Positions 24,767 to 33,604 of a stretch of 64,000 nucleotides of DNA are shown here, piece after piece; position 1 is the first letter of the stretch, and each line of letters begins with the position of its first letter. The stretch covers positions 496,001 to 560,000 of the forward strand of contig NZ_JAFBDO010000003.1 in the NCBI RefSeq assembly GCF_016908295.1, read 5' to 3'. This DNA is from Thalassobacillus pellis (GTDB lineage Bacteria; Bacillota; Bacilli; Bacillales; Halobacillaceae). Below the pieces are notes generated by a model. The model was not told the origin of the DNA and made no database searches. It saw nothing but the letters and a program-made list of their open reading frames with translations. Made by a program: the position numbers and the translations under genes.

Positions 24767-25387
24767 ATGCCAAAACAAACGTTTTTCAACTTAAAGGAAG
24801 AGAAAAAAAGAAAATTAATCGAAGCTGCCAGGGAAGAGTTTTCGCGTGTATCCCTTTATGATGCTTCCATTACCAATATACTGAAAACAGCTGGAATTCC
24901 ACGCGGGAGTTTTTATCAATATTTTGAAGATAAAGAGGATGCATTCTTTTATCTGTTGAATGAACATGCTGAGGAACGGCATCAGAATTTTTTATCAAGC
25001 TTGGAAAAATACAATGGTGATTTGTTTTTGGCGATGACCGAGGTTTATCGCAATGTACTTGATTACTCGCAAGGACAAGGAAATAGCAACTTTATCCGGA
25101 ATGCTCTCCTAAATATGAATTACAAAATAGAGCATACCTTTACGAAGCACCTGATGGAAAAAAGCAGGGGTCAGCGCGCCAATGAAATCTACAACCTTGT
25201 CGAAACGGATTCGTTGAATATAGCTTTAGAGGAAGATTTTTATCATGTGATGCAGATTATGATTGCCATTACCTTTCATAATCTGGTTCATTGTCTTTCC
25301 AACGATTTTACAACGGAAGAGGCTTTGGATAAATACACAAAAGAAATAGAACTGATTAAGTCTGGACTGATGAAAAGTAACAATTAA
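24767..25387 (+). CDS. TetR/AcrR-family transcriptional regulator
   Basis: 206 residues. The N-terminal helix-turn-helix reads LIEAAREEFSRVSLYDASI, TNILKTAGIPRGSFYQYFED, KEDAFFYLL, the standard TetR pattern (GIPRGSFYQYF recognition helix). The C-terminal ligand-binding half is variable and suggests no ligand. ATG preceded by AAGGAG. It precedes the efflux gene by 19 nt and lies behind two 13-bp palindromes, so it most likely represses its own operon until an inducer, perhaps an exported drug, binds. Confidence 0.9.
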   Translation: MPKQTFFNLKEEKKRKLIEAAREEFSRVSLYDASITNILKTAGIPRGSFYQYFEDKEDAFFYLLNEHAEERHQNFLSSLEKYNGDLFLAMTEVYRNVLDYSQGQGNSNFIRNALLNMNYKIEHTFTKHLMEKSRGQRANEIYNLVETDSLNIALEEDFYHVMQIMIAITFHNLVHCLSNDFTTEEALDKYTKEIELIKSGLMKSNN

Positions 25388-25406
25388 TTTAGAAAGAAGG
25401 ATCTCT

Positions 25407-26858
25407 ATGTCAAATCATCATGACCAATCGTCTGAACCAATAAATAAAGTACCATTATTGATTGTTCTGTTATCAGGAGCATTTGCTGCTATCCTGAATC
25501 AGACATTGCTTGCGACTGCCATACCTCCCATCATGGAAGATTTACATTTGGAAGCAAGTACGGCACAGTGGCTGACTTCTATTTTTATGCTGGTCAATGG
25601 AGTGATGATTCCGATTACAGCCTTTCTGATAGAACGTTTTACTACTAGAAGGCTGTTTTTGACTGCGATGGGGTTGTTTGCTGCTGGTACGTTGATTTGC
25701 GCAATTGCCTCAAACTTTGGAATTTTGATGGTCGGAAGAATCGTCCAGGCATCTGGTGCTGGCATTATCATGCCTTTGATGCAGACAATTCTGTTCCTGA
25801 TTTTTCCTGTTGAAAAACGGGGAGCCGCGATGGGGATGTTTGGCCTCGTCATTTCCTTTGCACCTGCAATCGGTCCAAGCCTATCCGGATGGCTGGTCGA
25901 ACATTTTCCGTGGAGAAGTTTATTCTACGTCATTTTGCCGATTGTCATAGCTGACTTTATCCTGGCTTATTTCTTGTTAAAAAATGTGACCAGGCGGACG
26001 TTTCCTAAGCTGGATATACTTTCAATCATATTATCCTCTTTCGGGTTTGGTGGCTTGTTGTATGGCTTCAGCATTGCCGGAACAAATGGCTGGGGCAGTA
26101 TCCAGGTCCTGGCTTCCATCATTGTAGGGGGCTTGACTTTAACATTTTTCATACTACGTCAATTCAAGCTCAAGCAGCCGATATTAGAGTTTCGGGTTTT
26201 TCGTTATCGCATGTTTGCCCTGACTACTGCTCTTGGTATGGTCGTATTCATTGCGATGATTGGAGCGGCAACAGTTTTGCCGATCCTGATGCAGAATATG
26301 CTTGGTTTTACTCCATTTGAATCTGGATTGATGCTATTGCCGGGTGCTCTGGTAATGGGTTTTATGAACCCGATTACTGGGAGGCTTTTCGATAAATTCG
26401 GTGCCAGATGGCTTGCAATCGGCGGATTATCTATATTGACAGTTACCACCTTTTTATTCACTAATATGACGCCACAAACGTCATTTCTCTATTTGACGGT
26501 AGTCAATGCATTTCGGATGTTATCGGTAGCCATGGTTATGATGCCTGTGACAACTGCCGGTCTGAATGAGCTGCCGCCTAGGTTGATCCCACACGGAACG
26601 GCAATGAACAATACGATGCGGCAAGTTTCCGGGGCGGTGGGAACGGCACTGCTCGTCACTGTCATGATGACAGCAGCACAGCCTTCTGAAGGAGTGTCCG
26701 GGCTTGTTCATGGCGTGAACGTTTCCTTCATTGTGGCAGGGATTACAGCTATTATTGGATTAATCCTATCATTCTTTATAAAGGATCCAAGAAGAATAAA
26801 GGAGAAAAATAACGAAATCCAACCACAGCGTACCAAACAGAAAATTGTCCAAAATTGA
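25407..26858 (+). CDS. MFS multidrug efflux transporter, DHA2 (14-helix) family
   Basis: 483 residues with about 14 membrane helices. DHA2 signatures: NQTLLATAIPPIMEDL near the first helix, QWLTSIFMLVNGVMIPITAFL, motif A-like FLIERFTTRRLF, motif C ISFAPAIGPSLSGWLVEHFPWRSLFY, and PPRLIPHGTAMNNTMRQVSG. It would expel hydrophobic drugs using the proton gradient. It is similar in size and partner to B. subtilis LmrB (with TetR-type LmrA), but the substrate is not readable from the sequence. Cotranscribed with the regulator. Confidence 0.9.
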   Translation: MSNHHDQSSEPINKVPLLIVLLSGAFAAILNQTLLATAIPPIMEDLHLEASTAQWLTSIFMLVNGVMIPITAFLIERFTTRRLFLTAMGLFAAGTLICAIASNFGILMVGRIVQASGAGIIMPLMQTILFLIFPVEKRGAAMGMFGLVISFAPAIGPSLSGWLVEHFPWRSLFYVILPIVIADFILAYFLLKNVTRRTFPKLDILSIILSSFGFGGLLYGFSIAGTNGWGSIQVLASIIVGGLTLTFFILRQFKLKQPILEFRVFRYRMFALTTALGMVVFIAMIGAATVLPILMQNMLGFTPFESGLMLLPGALVMGFMNPITGRLFDKFGARWLAIGGLSILTVTTFLFTNMTPQTSFLYLTVVNAFRMLSVAMVMMPVTTAGLNELPPRLIPHGTAMNNTMRQVSGAVGTALLVTVMMTAAQPSEGVSGLVHGVNVSFIVAGITAIIGLILSFFIKDPRRIKEKNNEIQPQRTKQKIVQN

Positions 26859-26960
26859 TAATATCAGAAAAACTTTGCTTGTCGCCAAGTCCTTATGGAG
26901 AAAGCCTTAGTGTTACTTATACTTTATTCCTTTAACAAAGTTACACTTTCTTAAAGTATA

Positions 26961-26993
26961 AAAAATCCACTTACAATACGTAAGTGGATTTTT
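26961..26993. terminator. Bidirectional terminator between the MFS gene and the peptide gene
   Basis: AAAAATCCACTTAC / GTAAGTGGATTTTT, 14-bp perfect stem with a 5-nt loop. A-rich and T-rich flanks serve both converging transcripts. It lies 13 nt after the stop of the minus-strand peptide gene. Confidence 0.9.
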
Positions 26994-27006
26994 CGTGTAA
27001 GTATGG

Positions 27007-27159
27007 TTAGCCAATGCCAGGTTCGCCTGGATCTGCGTAATAAAAAGATATTGTATCGCTGGATTGTGTTTCTGTAACATAGTCCTGTATCCCAGAGGTG
27101 CTAGCGGCTGCAGTCATGAAAATGATAGATAAAACCAGGTACATTAGGAATTTCTTCAT
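27007..27159 (-). CDS. Candidate secreted signalling pro-peptide (AimP/Phr-like), 50 residues
   Basis: An unlisted small ORF. The ATG follows AGGTGG. The N-terminus MKKFLMYLVLSIIFMTAAAS is a signal peptide with an AxA-type cleavage region, followed by a polar spacer (QDYVTETQSSDTISFYY) and the C-terminus ADPGEPGIG. This is the plan of arbitrium AimP and Phr precursors, whose last 5-6 residues become the imported signal; here the likely mature peptide is within DPGEPGIG. It starts 27 nt after the stop of the AimR-like receptor on the same strand and ends at a terminator, so receptor and peptide share a transcript. The exact mature form is unknown. Confidence 0.7.
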   Translation of the reverse strand: MKKFLMYLVLSIIFMTAAASTSGIQDYVTETQSSDTISFYYADPGEPGIG

Positions 27160-27186
27160 TTTACCACCTACCTTTCCTAAAATTTT

Positions 27187-28200
27187 TCAAAAACGCTCCA
27201 GGTATGTTTTAGGTAAACGGGCAAAGAAGTAATCCCCGTTTTCGGATATAAATCGATGATAAGAATTATTCATCATAGCACGGTCTCTTCGGGCGAACCC
27301 TAAATAACATTCCTGAAATGGCGTTAATGACTCCAATTTTTCCAAAATAGCAATTGCTTCTGGATATTCCCCTCGGGCTAGGAAAAGGTGTGCTTTTTCG
27401 ACGGGATCGGGGGTATCGATTCCGTCTGTTTTCTGGTGAAATGCTGCAATAAATGGAATAGTGTGGTTGGTGATACCGGATATGACTCCTTCAAATCCAT
27501 GGAGGCGGGCTATATTCAAGGCGATATTCGCATGATCAATTGCCGCATTGTAGCCATCATACAGGCTGCAAAGTGCCAGGTTATGATGAATTTGACACTT
27601 CCTGCGCGGCGAAAGCTCAATGTTGATTATTTTATAAGCATGCTTCTTGGCGAGTAATGGATAATCTGTCTTCCAATAATGGTTGAACAACACTTCGTTG
27701 TATCGGAGTTTCATGTAATAGTGGAATAATGGTTCCTCTACACGTAATAGAGCCTGATAGATAACATCCATAAACTTGTCCATTCCAGTGAATTTCATTA
27801 AATCGTAATATCCATATATCTTTGTAAAAATATGAAGGCAATGCAGGGAAGGATGCTCGAAATGAAGAGTTTCCACCCATTCAAGATCTTCTGAAGTAAA
27901 CTTCTTGTGCACCCGTCGGTAAAGGATGCCATACAGTACTTTCGCTTGATCATCCACCTGGTAAGATTGTAAGAAGTACTCAAGGTCGGTGAAGTAATCA
28001 TTCATATAGAAGAATTCTAAATAGGCCAATTGATCTTCCATCGTGTGAGGAAAATTACTCAAACAGTATTCTTTGACGATTTGTGTAGCTTTTTCTTGTG
28101 GGTGGTCATCCAACAACGTCAAATAAAGGTCATAAATACTAGATGTATGCTTCATATGAAGCTGGTGGATAGGGCTAGGTTCAATAATATGATTCCCCAT
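27187..28200 (-). CDS. AimR-like TPR peptide receptor (RRNPP/Rap-related)
   Basis: 337 residues, all-helical, with TPR-like repeats. Local features recall AimR of phage SPbeta from memory: an early SIYDLYLTLL ... ATQIVKEYCL, a mid-chain Asn/His-rich YNEVLFNHYW ... CQIHHNLALCSLYDG (repeat with Asn groups that could clamp a peptide), and the C-terminal block AHLFLARGEYPEAIAILEKL ... YFFARLPKTYLERF. A helix-turn-helix, which AimR has at its N-terminus, is not visible in the first 60 residues and the upstream DNA does not encode one. It may therefore bind protein targets, as Rap proteins do, or DNA in another way. The ATG is behind a weak AGGCGG. No phage genes surround it. Confidence 0.68.
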   Translation of the reverse strand: MGNHIIEPSPIHQLHMKHTSSIYDLYLTLLDDHPQEKATQIVKEYCLSNFPHTMEDQLAYLEFFYMNDYFTDLEYFLQSYQVDDQAKVLYGILYRRVHKKFTSEDLEWVETLHFEHPSLHCLHIFTKIYGYYDLMKFTGMDKFMDVIYQALLRVEEPLFHYYMKLRYNEVLFNHYWKTDYPLLAKKHAYKIINIELSPRRKCQIHHNLALCSLYDGYNAAIDHANIALNIARLHGFEGVISGITNHTIPFIAAFHQKTDGIDTPDPVEKAHLFLARGEYPEAIAILEKLESLTPFQECYLGFARRDRAMMNNSYHRFISENGDYFFARLPKTYLERF

Positions 28201-28516
28201 GTAACCGCCTACTTTCTTAACTTCAAGTATAATTATATATGTCGAAATAAGGAAAATCTACAATTTTTTGAAAATATTGAATAATTAGGTCGAAGTGTGG
28301 GAGTTTCATGAATCTATAGACCTATTTTGGTGGGGGAGCGACTCTTAACAATTTCTTATTATTGATAGACTATACCACCTTTTATTATATCAAATACTGC
28401 AAACAGGTAGAATTCACAAAAAATCCACAATTGTTTAAAGAGTAGAAATGGCTGGGAATTTGACGTTCTAGTGGGTAATTTCTATAAAAATATTTTCTTA
28501 CTCTTTTAAAACTCTA
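28201..28516. other. Divergent regulatory region between the AimR-like gene and the chemoreceptor
   Basis: No gene. For the minus strand TTGTAG and TATATA/TATAAT (about 28228-28254) form a loose promoter upstream of the AimR-like gene. The rest is AT-rich with no clear long palindrome. Confidence 0.4.
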
Positions 28517-28543
28517 TAATCAGACAATTAATTCAGCCGATAT
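28517..28543 (+). promoter_or_regulatory. Candidate sigma-D (motility) promoter
   Basis: GCCGATAT at 28536-28543 is a perfect sigma-D -10 box; 15 nt upstream is TAAT, one mismatch from TAAA. It lies about 50 nt before the chemoreceptor start, as expected for the motility regulon. Confidence 0.78.
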
Positions 28544-28591
28544 AAGATATACAGAGATTATATATCTTCTGAACTGATTAGGGGGAGAAAA

Positions 28592-30277
28592 ATGAAAAGT
28601 ATCAAAGGCAAGATTCTGCTTGGATTTTCTGCTGTCATTATGCTTACATTGTTTTTAGGTGTATTTAATTACTTTGCTAATGCAAAGGCCAATCAGAAGA
28701 TGGAGGAGATTACAAATAAGCAGCTACCATTGCTTATCACTGATGAGAAATTGTCCTTTTATTTAGCGGAAAGAATCGCTTTATCAAGGGGTTATGTATT
28801 ATTTGGCGAGGAAAGCTATCGGGATAAATTCAATCAATATACCGAAGAAACGGCTGCTTTACAGGAGGAACTGCTTAAACTTTCAAATTCTGCCCAAGCC
28901 GCTGAATTAGTTGAAAAAAGCAGACAATGGCTTGAACTAGTGGAGAATGAGGTGTTCACCAATTATGATAATGGAGAAGAAGAAGCTGCTCTGACAGCAT
29001 TGAGAGAGAAGGTAACGCCGCTAGGGGTAGAGCTGATGGATGGATTTCTGGAAATGGCTAATAACAGAGAAGAAGCGATTCAGACACAGGCTGATGATAT
29101 TTTAAGCAGTGGAACAACTCAGATTTTAACTGGAACGATAATTTCTATAGTTGTGATACTAACCGGTGTGGTGCTGGCGCTTTGGATTGCCAACAATATT
29201 TCCCGACCGGTAATCCGTGTAGTTGAAAGGATGAAGGAAATTGCACAAGGGGACATCAGCCAAGGGGAAATCACAGTAAAGTCAAAAGATGAAATCGGCC
29301 AACTTGCTAATGCCATTAATGAAATGCAGCGTTCTCTGAATAAAGTTATCCAGCATGTTGCCCATACATCCGAGCGTGTCTCCAGTCAAAGTGAGGAATT
29401 GACTCAGTCTGCGATAGAAGTGAAAGAAGGCAGTGAACAGATAGCTTCTACTATGCAGGAGTTATCTTCCGGTGCAGAGTCCCAGGCGAATGGAGCATCG
29501 GATTTGACAGATAACATGACTGACTTCAGCAGAATAATTAAAGATGCCAACACGGATGGAGAAACTGTTGCTACTATGACTAATGATGTTCTTGCAAAAA
29601 CAAAAGAAGGGCAGGATCTAATGAAATCATCCGTTGTCCAAATGAGGAATGTCGATCAGATTGTCAAAGATGCTGTCAATCAAGTGAAAGGGCTTGACCA
29701 GCAGTCGAGGGATATTTCCACCCTTGTCCAGGTAATTGAAAATATTGCCGAGCAAACAAATTTGTTGGCACTGAATGCTGCAATTGAGGCAGCAAGGGCC
29801 GGAGAGCATGGAAAAGGCTTCGCGGTAGTTGCTGCTGAAGTCAAGAAGCTTGCTGAGCAGGTTACGCATTCTGTGGGAGATATAACCAGGATTGTCCAAG
29901 ATATTCAATCCCAATCTACAGTAGTCGTTGATTCTCTTGAACTTGGATACAGGGAAGTAGGCGAAGGTTCCCGTCAAATTAAAATTACCGGTGAAACCTT
30001 CGACCAAATCAACGATTCTGTACTTGATATGGCTGAAAGAGTTCGTAATATTTCGGCTAATCTTGTCAATATAGCGGAAAACAGTAACCAAATGAATACA
30101 TTTATTGAAGAAATAGCATCCATCTCTGAGGAATCAGCTGCAGGAATCGAACAGGTTGCGGCTTCAGCACAGCAATCTAACAGTTCTATGGAAGAGGTTT
30201 CCCAAACCGCAGATGATCTCGCTCAGTTGGCGGAACAGCTGACGCAGCAAGTCAGTAGATTTAAATTTATTGGCTGA
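28592..30277 (+). CDS. Methyl-accepting chemotaxis protein
   Basis: 561 residues: TM1 at about 8-28, an extracellular four-helix-bundle sensor (30-175), TM2 at about 178-200, HAMP (200-253) and the signalling domain, whose hairpin tip [39 protein letters not shown] at about 385-420 contacts CheA and CheW. Gln/Glu-rich methylation helices flank it. The size and 4HB sensor resemble YvaQ. Signal unknown. A sigma-D promoter in front and a terminator behind make it a monocistronic motility gene. Confidence 0.93.
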   Translation: MKSIKGKILLGFSAVIMLTLFLGVFNYFANAKANQKMEEITNKQLPLLITDEKLSFYLAERIALSRGYVLFGEESYRDKFNQYTEETAALQEELLKLSNSAQAAELVEKSRQWLELVENEVFTNYDNGEEEAALTALREKVTPLGVELMDGFLEMANNREEAIQTQADDILSSGTTQILTGTIISIVVILTGVVLALWIANNISRPVIRVVERMKEIAQGDISQGEITVKSKDEIGQLANAINEMQRSLNKVIQHVAHTSERVSSQSEELTQSAIEVKEGSEQIASTMQELSSGAESQANGASDLTDNMTDFSRIIKDANTDGETVATMTNDVLAKTKEGQDLMKSSVVQMRNVDQIVKDAVNQVKGLDQQSRDISTLVQVIENIAEQTNLLALNAAIEAARAGEHGKGFAVVAAEVKKLAEQVTHSVGDITRIVQDIQSQSTVVVDSLELGYREVGEGSRQIKITGETFDQINDSVLDMAERVRNISANLVNIAENSNQMNTFIEEIASISEESAAGIEQVAASAQQSNSSMEEVSQTADDLAQLAEQLTQQVSRFKFIG

Positions 30278-30281
30278 ACGT

Positions 30282-30322
30282 AAAAAACCTGTCCTGTTTT
30301 ATAAACAGAGACAGGTTTTTTT
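30282..30322 (+). terminator. Chemoreceptor gene terminator
   Basis: AAAAAACCTGTC pairs with GACAGGTTTTTT, 16-nt loop, T tail. Confidence 0.9.
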
Positions 30323-30434
30323 ACGTTAAGAAAGCATAAAGTTTTTGCTAAGAAACTCTAAGGATAAATTTTAGATGCAAAGGGAGGGAAACTGACATAT
30401 TAACAACAGGACGAGTGAATGCTATTTTAATAAT

Positions 30435-31137
30435 TCATTGATAAGGACTGATGGTCAGGTTACCTTGCTCATCAAGGGTAGCTAAAAGTACATTGTTCAA
30501 AGCTTCGTTTTTCTGCGTGAGTTGATCCATAAGCCATGTATCATCTCTTCCCAATTGCTGGAGCTCATTTTTATGAATTTTCCCTTCTTTGATGACAATT
30601 TGCGGAAGAGAGAAAGGTTTAGTTGCCATACCCATATCAGAGGGGGTGAGGGGCTGGTACTTCGGTTTTAAAAAAAAACGAAATTGTCCCTCCTGTCTCC
30701 CATAGAGCGAGGGCAACTTTTTGAATGTCATCTATGTTTTCTTTGCGCAGCTCCGTAAGCAGGCTATCAATCGTAATGCGGGCTTTCTTTAAATTGTGAT
30801 AATTGATTTTCCCTTTCTCAATCAATTTTATCGGGGGAGGGTCCAGCAGCTTTTGGAAAGGAGTTAATTTCAATGTCAGATGAATTCCCAATAAATAGAG
30901 AATGGTCAGGACACTCATCGTAACCAAGGATCCTTTCATACCTAATCCTTCATCGGAAAGGGGATGGGCAACGATATTACCTATAATCAGTGCTATAACG
31001 AAATCCATAAACCTTAATTGGGAAATAGATCTTTGGCCCATAATTTTTGCAATTAGAGATAAAAATAGAAAGCCAACCAATGCTCGCAGTATCCATTGAT
31101 AGACCGTCAATGACTCCTGGCTGCTGAAAAACTCCAT
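30435..31137 (-). pseudogene. DUF421 (YetF-like) membrane protein, frameshifted at a T9 run
   Basis: The first frame (31137 down) encodes three N-terminal helices, GQRSISQLRFMDFVIALIIG, and the DUF421 domain up to ALWETGGTISFFF, then runs out of phase. The rest, LKPKYQPLTPSDMGM and onward to ISPYQ, is in a second frame ending at 30435. Both join perfectly if the run of nine T (plus-strand A at 30670-30678) had eight. Together they make about 233 residues, normal for YetF-type proteins. Either an inactive allele, an assembly error in the homopolymer or a slippage-dependent gene. Confidence 0.8.
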
Positions 31138-31403
31138 TCATATCCACTTCCTACTCACTAAGCTGTTCGTAACATGACTATTTTTACCAATCTTTTCAAT
31201 TATATGTAACCTTAAATACAGCCCATTTTTTACTTAGTGTAGAAAATATTTTGATGAAAGAGACAATGCTAGCGCTTATTCGACAAAAAAGTTGTATAAT
31301 AGATTTAAATAGACGAAATTTTCAGAAATAAGAAAGGGGTGAAGATTTTTTCACAGCAATCCAGTGGTTGGGTTCTTTAAAAAACTGAATAGAGGTGGAA
31401 AAA

Positions 31404-32579
31404 ATGAGCAGGCTGTGGAAGCTTACTGTAGTCTTTTCCTTGTTCTTTGCCACTTTCCTTTCTGTTACTCCTCATACCGAAGCTGCTGCTTCTAAATTCA
31501 TTACAAAAGGAAGTACCACAGGTAAAATGGCCGCACTGACATTTGATGACGGATCCGATGGTACAAACATCAATAAAATCCTTCAGGTGCTTTCTGATCA
31601 CAAAGTGAAATCTACCTTCTTTCTCACTGGCTCCGGAACGAAAAACCATCCTCAATCCATTAAGAATATTGCCGCCCACGGACATGAATTGGCCAATCAT
31701 TCCTATAGTCATCCTGATTTTACCAAGCTGTCTTCCACTCAGATAAAAAGTGAACTTGATCGTACTGAATCTATAGTAAAAAGTACAACAGGGAAATCAA
31801 CCAAACCTTTATTCAGGGCACCTTTTGGCTCCGTGAATTCTCATGTACTAACTGCTGTTGGTAATGCTGGTTATTCTTATAGCATCCATTGGAATATTGA
31901 TACACTCGATTGGAAAGGTCTTTCTAAAAACCAAGTTTATCACCGAGTCGTCAACAACATTGTACCAGGGTCAATCGTGCTTATGCATACAGGTGCAGGA
32001 GCTTCTGGCACACCGGCTGCCCTATCTGATATTATCCGAACATTAAAATCAAAAGGGTATCATCTGGTTACCGTTTCCGAGATATTGAAGCTGGACCCTA
32101 TGCCAAGTGGGATAACCCATTTAGTTAAAACCGGTGACACATTGTATGCTATTTCAAGAAAATATGGCGTTACTGTGAAACAAATCATGGAAGCAAATAA
32201 CTTGGATAATGCTAATTTTATTAGGATCGGCCAGCTGTTGACGATTCCGGTTGCAGGAAGTCCGTCTCATCCGACACAACCTGGTGGAAGTACCTACACG
32301 GTAAAAGCCGGGGATACTTTATACAGCATTGCCAGGCGATATAATGTAACAGTCGATGGTCTGGTGAGAGCTAATAATATTCATAATCCAGCATTGATCT
32401 GGACAGGGCAGCAGCTTGTCATTCCTGGAAAAACTACAATTTATGTGGTGAAAGTAGGGGATACGCTCTACAGTATTGCCAGGAAGTTTGGTTCAACTGT
32501 TTCGAAAATAGCTGCTGCTAATAAAATTTCTAATCCGAGCCTGATTCATCCCGGACAAGCCCTTACAATTCCCGCTTAA
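31404..32579 (+). CDS. Secreted polysaccharide deacetylase with three LysM domains
   Basis: 391 residues. Signal peptide ending near TPHTEAAA (28). The NodB deacetylase domain (about 40-235) has TFDDG (46-50), ANHSYSHPD with metal His99 and His103, RAPFG (138-142), NIDTLDWKG and IVLMHTGAG, so all five catalytic motifs are intact. Three LysM repeats follow (about 244-288, 299-343 and 347-391), each starting with VKxGDTLYxIxRxxxVT, for binding peptidoglycan. It would remove N-acetyl groups from wall glycan. A GTG three codons upstream lies within the ribosome binding site region; GAGGTGG favours the ATG at 31404. Confidence 0.92.
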   Translation: MSRLWKLTVVFSLFFATFLSVTPHTEAAASKFITKGSTTGKMAALTFDDGSDGTNINKILQVLSDHKVKSTFFLTGSGTKNHPQSIKNIAAHGHELANHSYSHPDFTKLSSTQIKSELDRTESIVKSTTGKSTKPLFRAPFGSVNSHVLTAVGNAGYSYSIHWNIDTLDWKGLSKNQVYHRVVNNIVPGSIVLMHTGAGASGTPAALSDIIRTLKSKGYHLVTVSEILKLDPMPSGITHLVKTGDTLYAISRKYGVTVKQIMEANNLDNANFIRIGQLLTIPVAGSPSHPTQPGGSTYTVKAGDTLYSIARRYNVTVDGLVRANNIHNPALIWTGQQLVIPGKTTIYVVKVGDTLYSIARKFGSTVSKIAAANKISNPSLIHPGQALTIPA

Positions 32580-32595
32580 CTTTCTAGTTAACTTC

Positions 32596-32630
32596 TAGAG
32601 ACCCGGCAATTTTAAATGTTCGGGTCTCTA
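32596..32630. terminator. Weak hairpin between convergent genes
   Basis: TAGAGACCCG and CGGGTCTCTA pair across a 15-nt loop. No T run follows on either strand, so its role as terminator is uncertain. Confidence 0.4.
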
Positions 32631-32660
32631 CAGGATACTGTTTACTCTCCCAACCTTGTT

Positions 32661-32858
32661 TTATTTTCGGTGGTCTTTCATTACATGGGTTCCTATTAAT
32701 CCAATAATCAAAATCGCGAATGAAATTCCGTTATAATCTTTGAAAAAAGTGGTGAACGGAATATCGAGAAGTAAAAACAAAAATGTCAGAAGTCTGCCGA
32801 TCATCAGTGCAAACCCTATGACTAGCATCCAATTAAAGAGTTTTTCTAAAGTTAACAT
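32661..32858 (-). CDS. Small membrane protein of the YtrA-type ABC operon
   Basis: 65 residues with two hydrophobic helices (LFNWMLVIGFALMIGRLLTF and FAILIIGLIGTHVM). The open frame extends 8 codons further, but AAGGAGG lies directly before the ATG at 32858. It is the last gene of the GntR-ATPase-permease operon, 20 nt after the permease. Function unknown; perhaps an accessory subunit. Confidence 0.65.
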   Translation of the reverse strand: MLTLEKLFNWMLVIGFALMIGRLLTFLFLLLDIPFTTFFKDYNGISFAILIIGLIGTHVMKDHRK

Positions 32859-32878
32859 TGTTTCCTCCTTGTAGGTAA

Positions 32879-33604
32879 TCATTTCATTTTAATTCGGACT
32901 CTTTTGGTAGTAAAACGGACAATCACTAGCATGGCGCTTATAAGAACAACAGAGCCTATGGTGGAAAAAGCTAAAGGCGGTTTCCACATAACATCAATAT
33001 TAAGCAGCATTTTTACAGGGGTTTTCATTTCAGATTCCCATAAGATGTCATCCGATACTGCAATGAAGATAATTGCAAGAACGATATAAAGAATCCCGCC
33101 GAAGCCACCTAACCTATAAAATCCAGCTCCAATTATCCATCCCGCCATGAAATATACTTGGATATTTAATGTAAACGTCAGTACACTTGATAGCATGGTG
33201 GATTCAGGCCCTAAAAATAAGACTGTAGCGTCTGCCGGATTAATGAATTGTTCAATAGCGGTAATGAGGACTGCGGCCACCATGATTATAATGGAAACAA
33301 CACAAGAAGATATTGCAGCTCCGTAAAAATAGTTTTTGCGAGTTACTCCTTGCTTTGCAAAGAAGGTGAGAAATCCAGAGACTGAAATAATACCAATGAC
33401 GAGCATGAAAATTTTCGAAGGGTGATAAGCAAACGTGAGAAAACTATGGGTATCCAGGTTCTGGGAATTTATGGTGACTTCTCCGCCTATGAAACGAAAC
33501 AGGAAATAAATTAGAAATACGATAGCAAGGAACCATGCGGTCCATACCAGCTGTACCCATGATAAATCGACAGCCACTTTTTTATAACTATTGAACATTT
33601 TCAT
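32879..33604 (-). CDS. ABC transporter membrane subunit of the GntR/YtrA-type operon
   Basis: 241 residues with about six hydrophobic segments separated by short loops, including TAWFLAIVFLIYFLFRFIGG and NIQVYFMAGWIIGAGFYRLG, an ABC-2-like layout. The ATG at 33604 follows GGAGGACGATT and overlaps the ATPase end by 17 nt. With the adjacent ATPase it should form an exporter or sensor unit. In bacilli such operons respond to cell-envelope stress; that is inference from gene order. Confidence 0.72.
   Translation of the reverse strand: MKMFNSYKKVAVDLSWVQLVWTAWFLAIVFLIYFLFRFIGGEVTINSQNLDTHSFLTFAYHPSKIFMLVIGIISVSGFLTFFAKQGVTRKNYFYGAAISSCVVSIIIMVAAVLITAIEQFINPADATVLFLGPESTMLSSVLTFTLNIQVYFMAGWIIGAGFYRLGGFGGILYIVLAIIFIAVSDDILWESEMKTPVKMLLNIDVMWKPPLAFSTIGSVVLISAMLVIVRFTTKRVRIKMK

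Noticed and set aside
27187-28200. Calling the TPR protein a Rap phosphatase
   Set aside because: Length, N-terminal and C-terminal segments look closer to AimR, and Rap-type N-terminal helices were not recognised. A Rap-like mode of action remains possible and is noted in the entry.
30435-31137. Two separate DUF421 genes
   Set aside because: The second frame lacks a start site and continues the first protein exactly after a homopolymer run.
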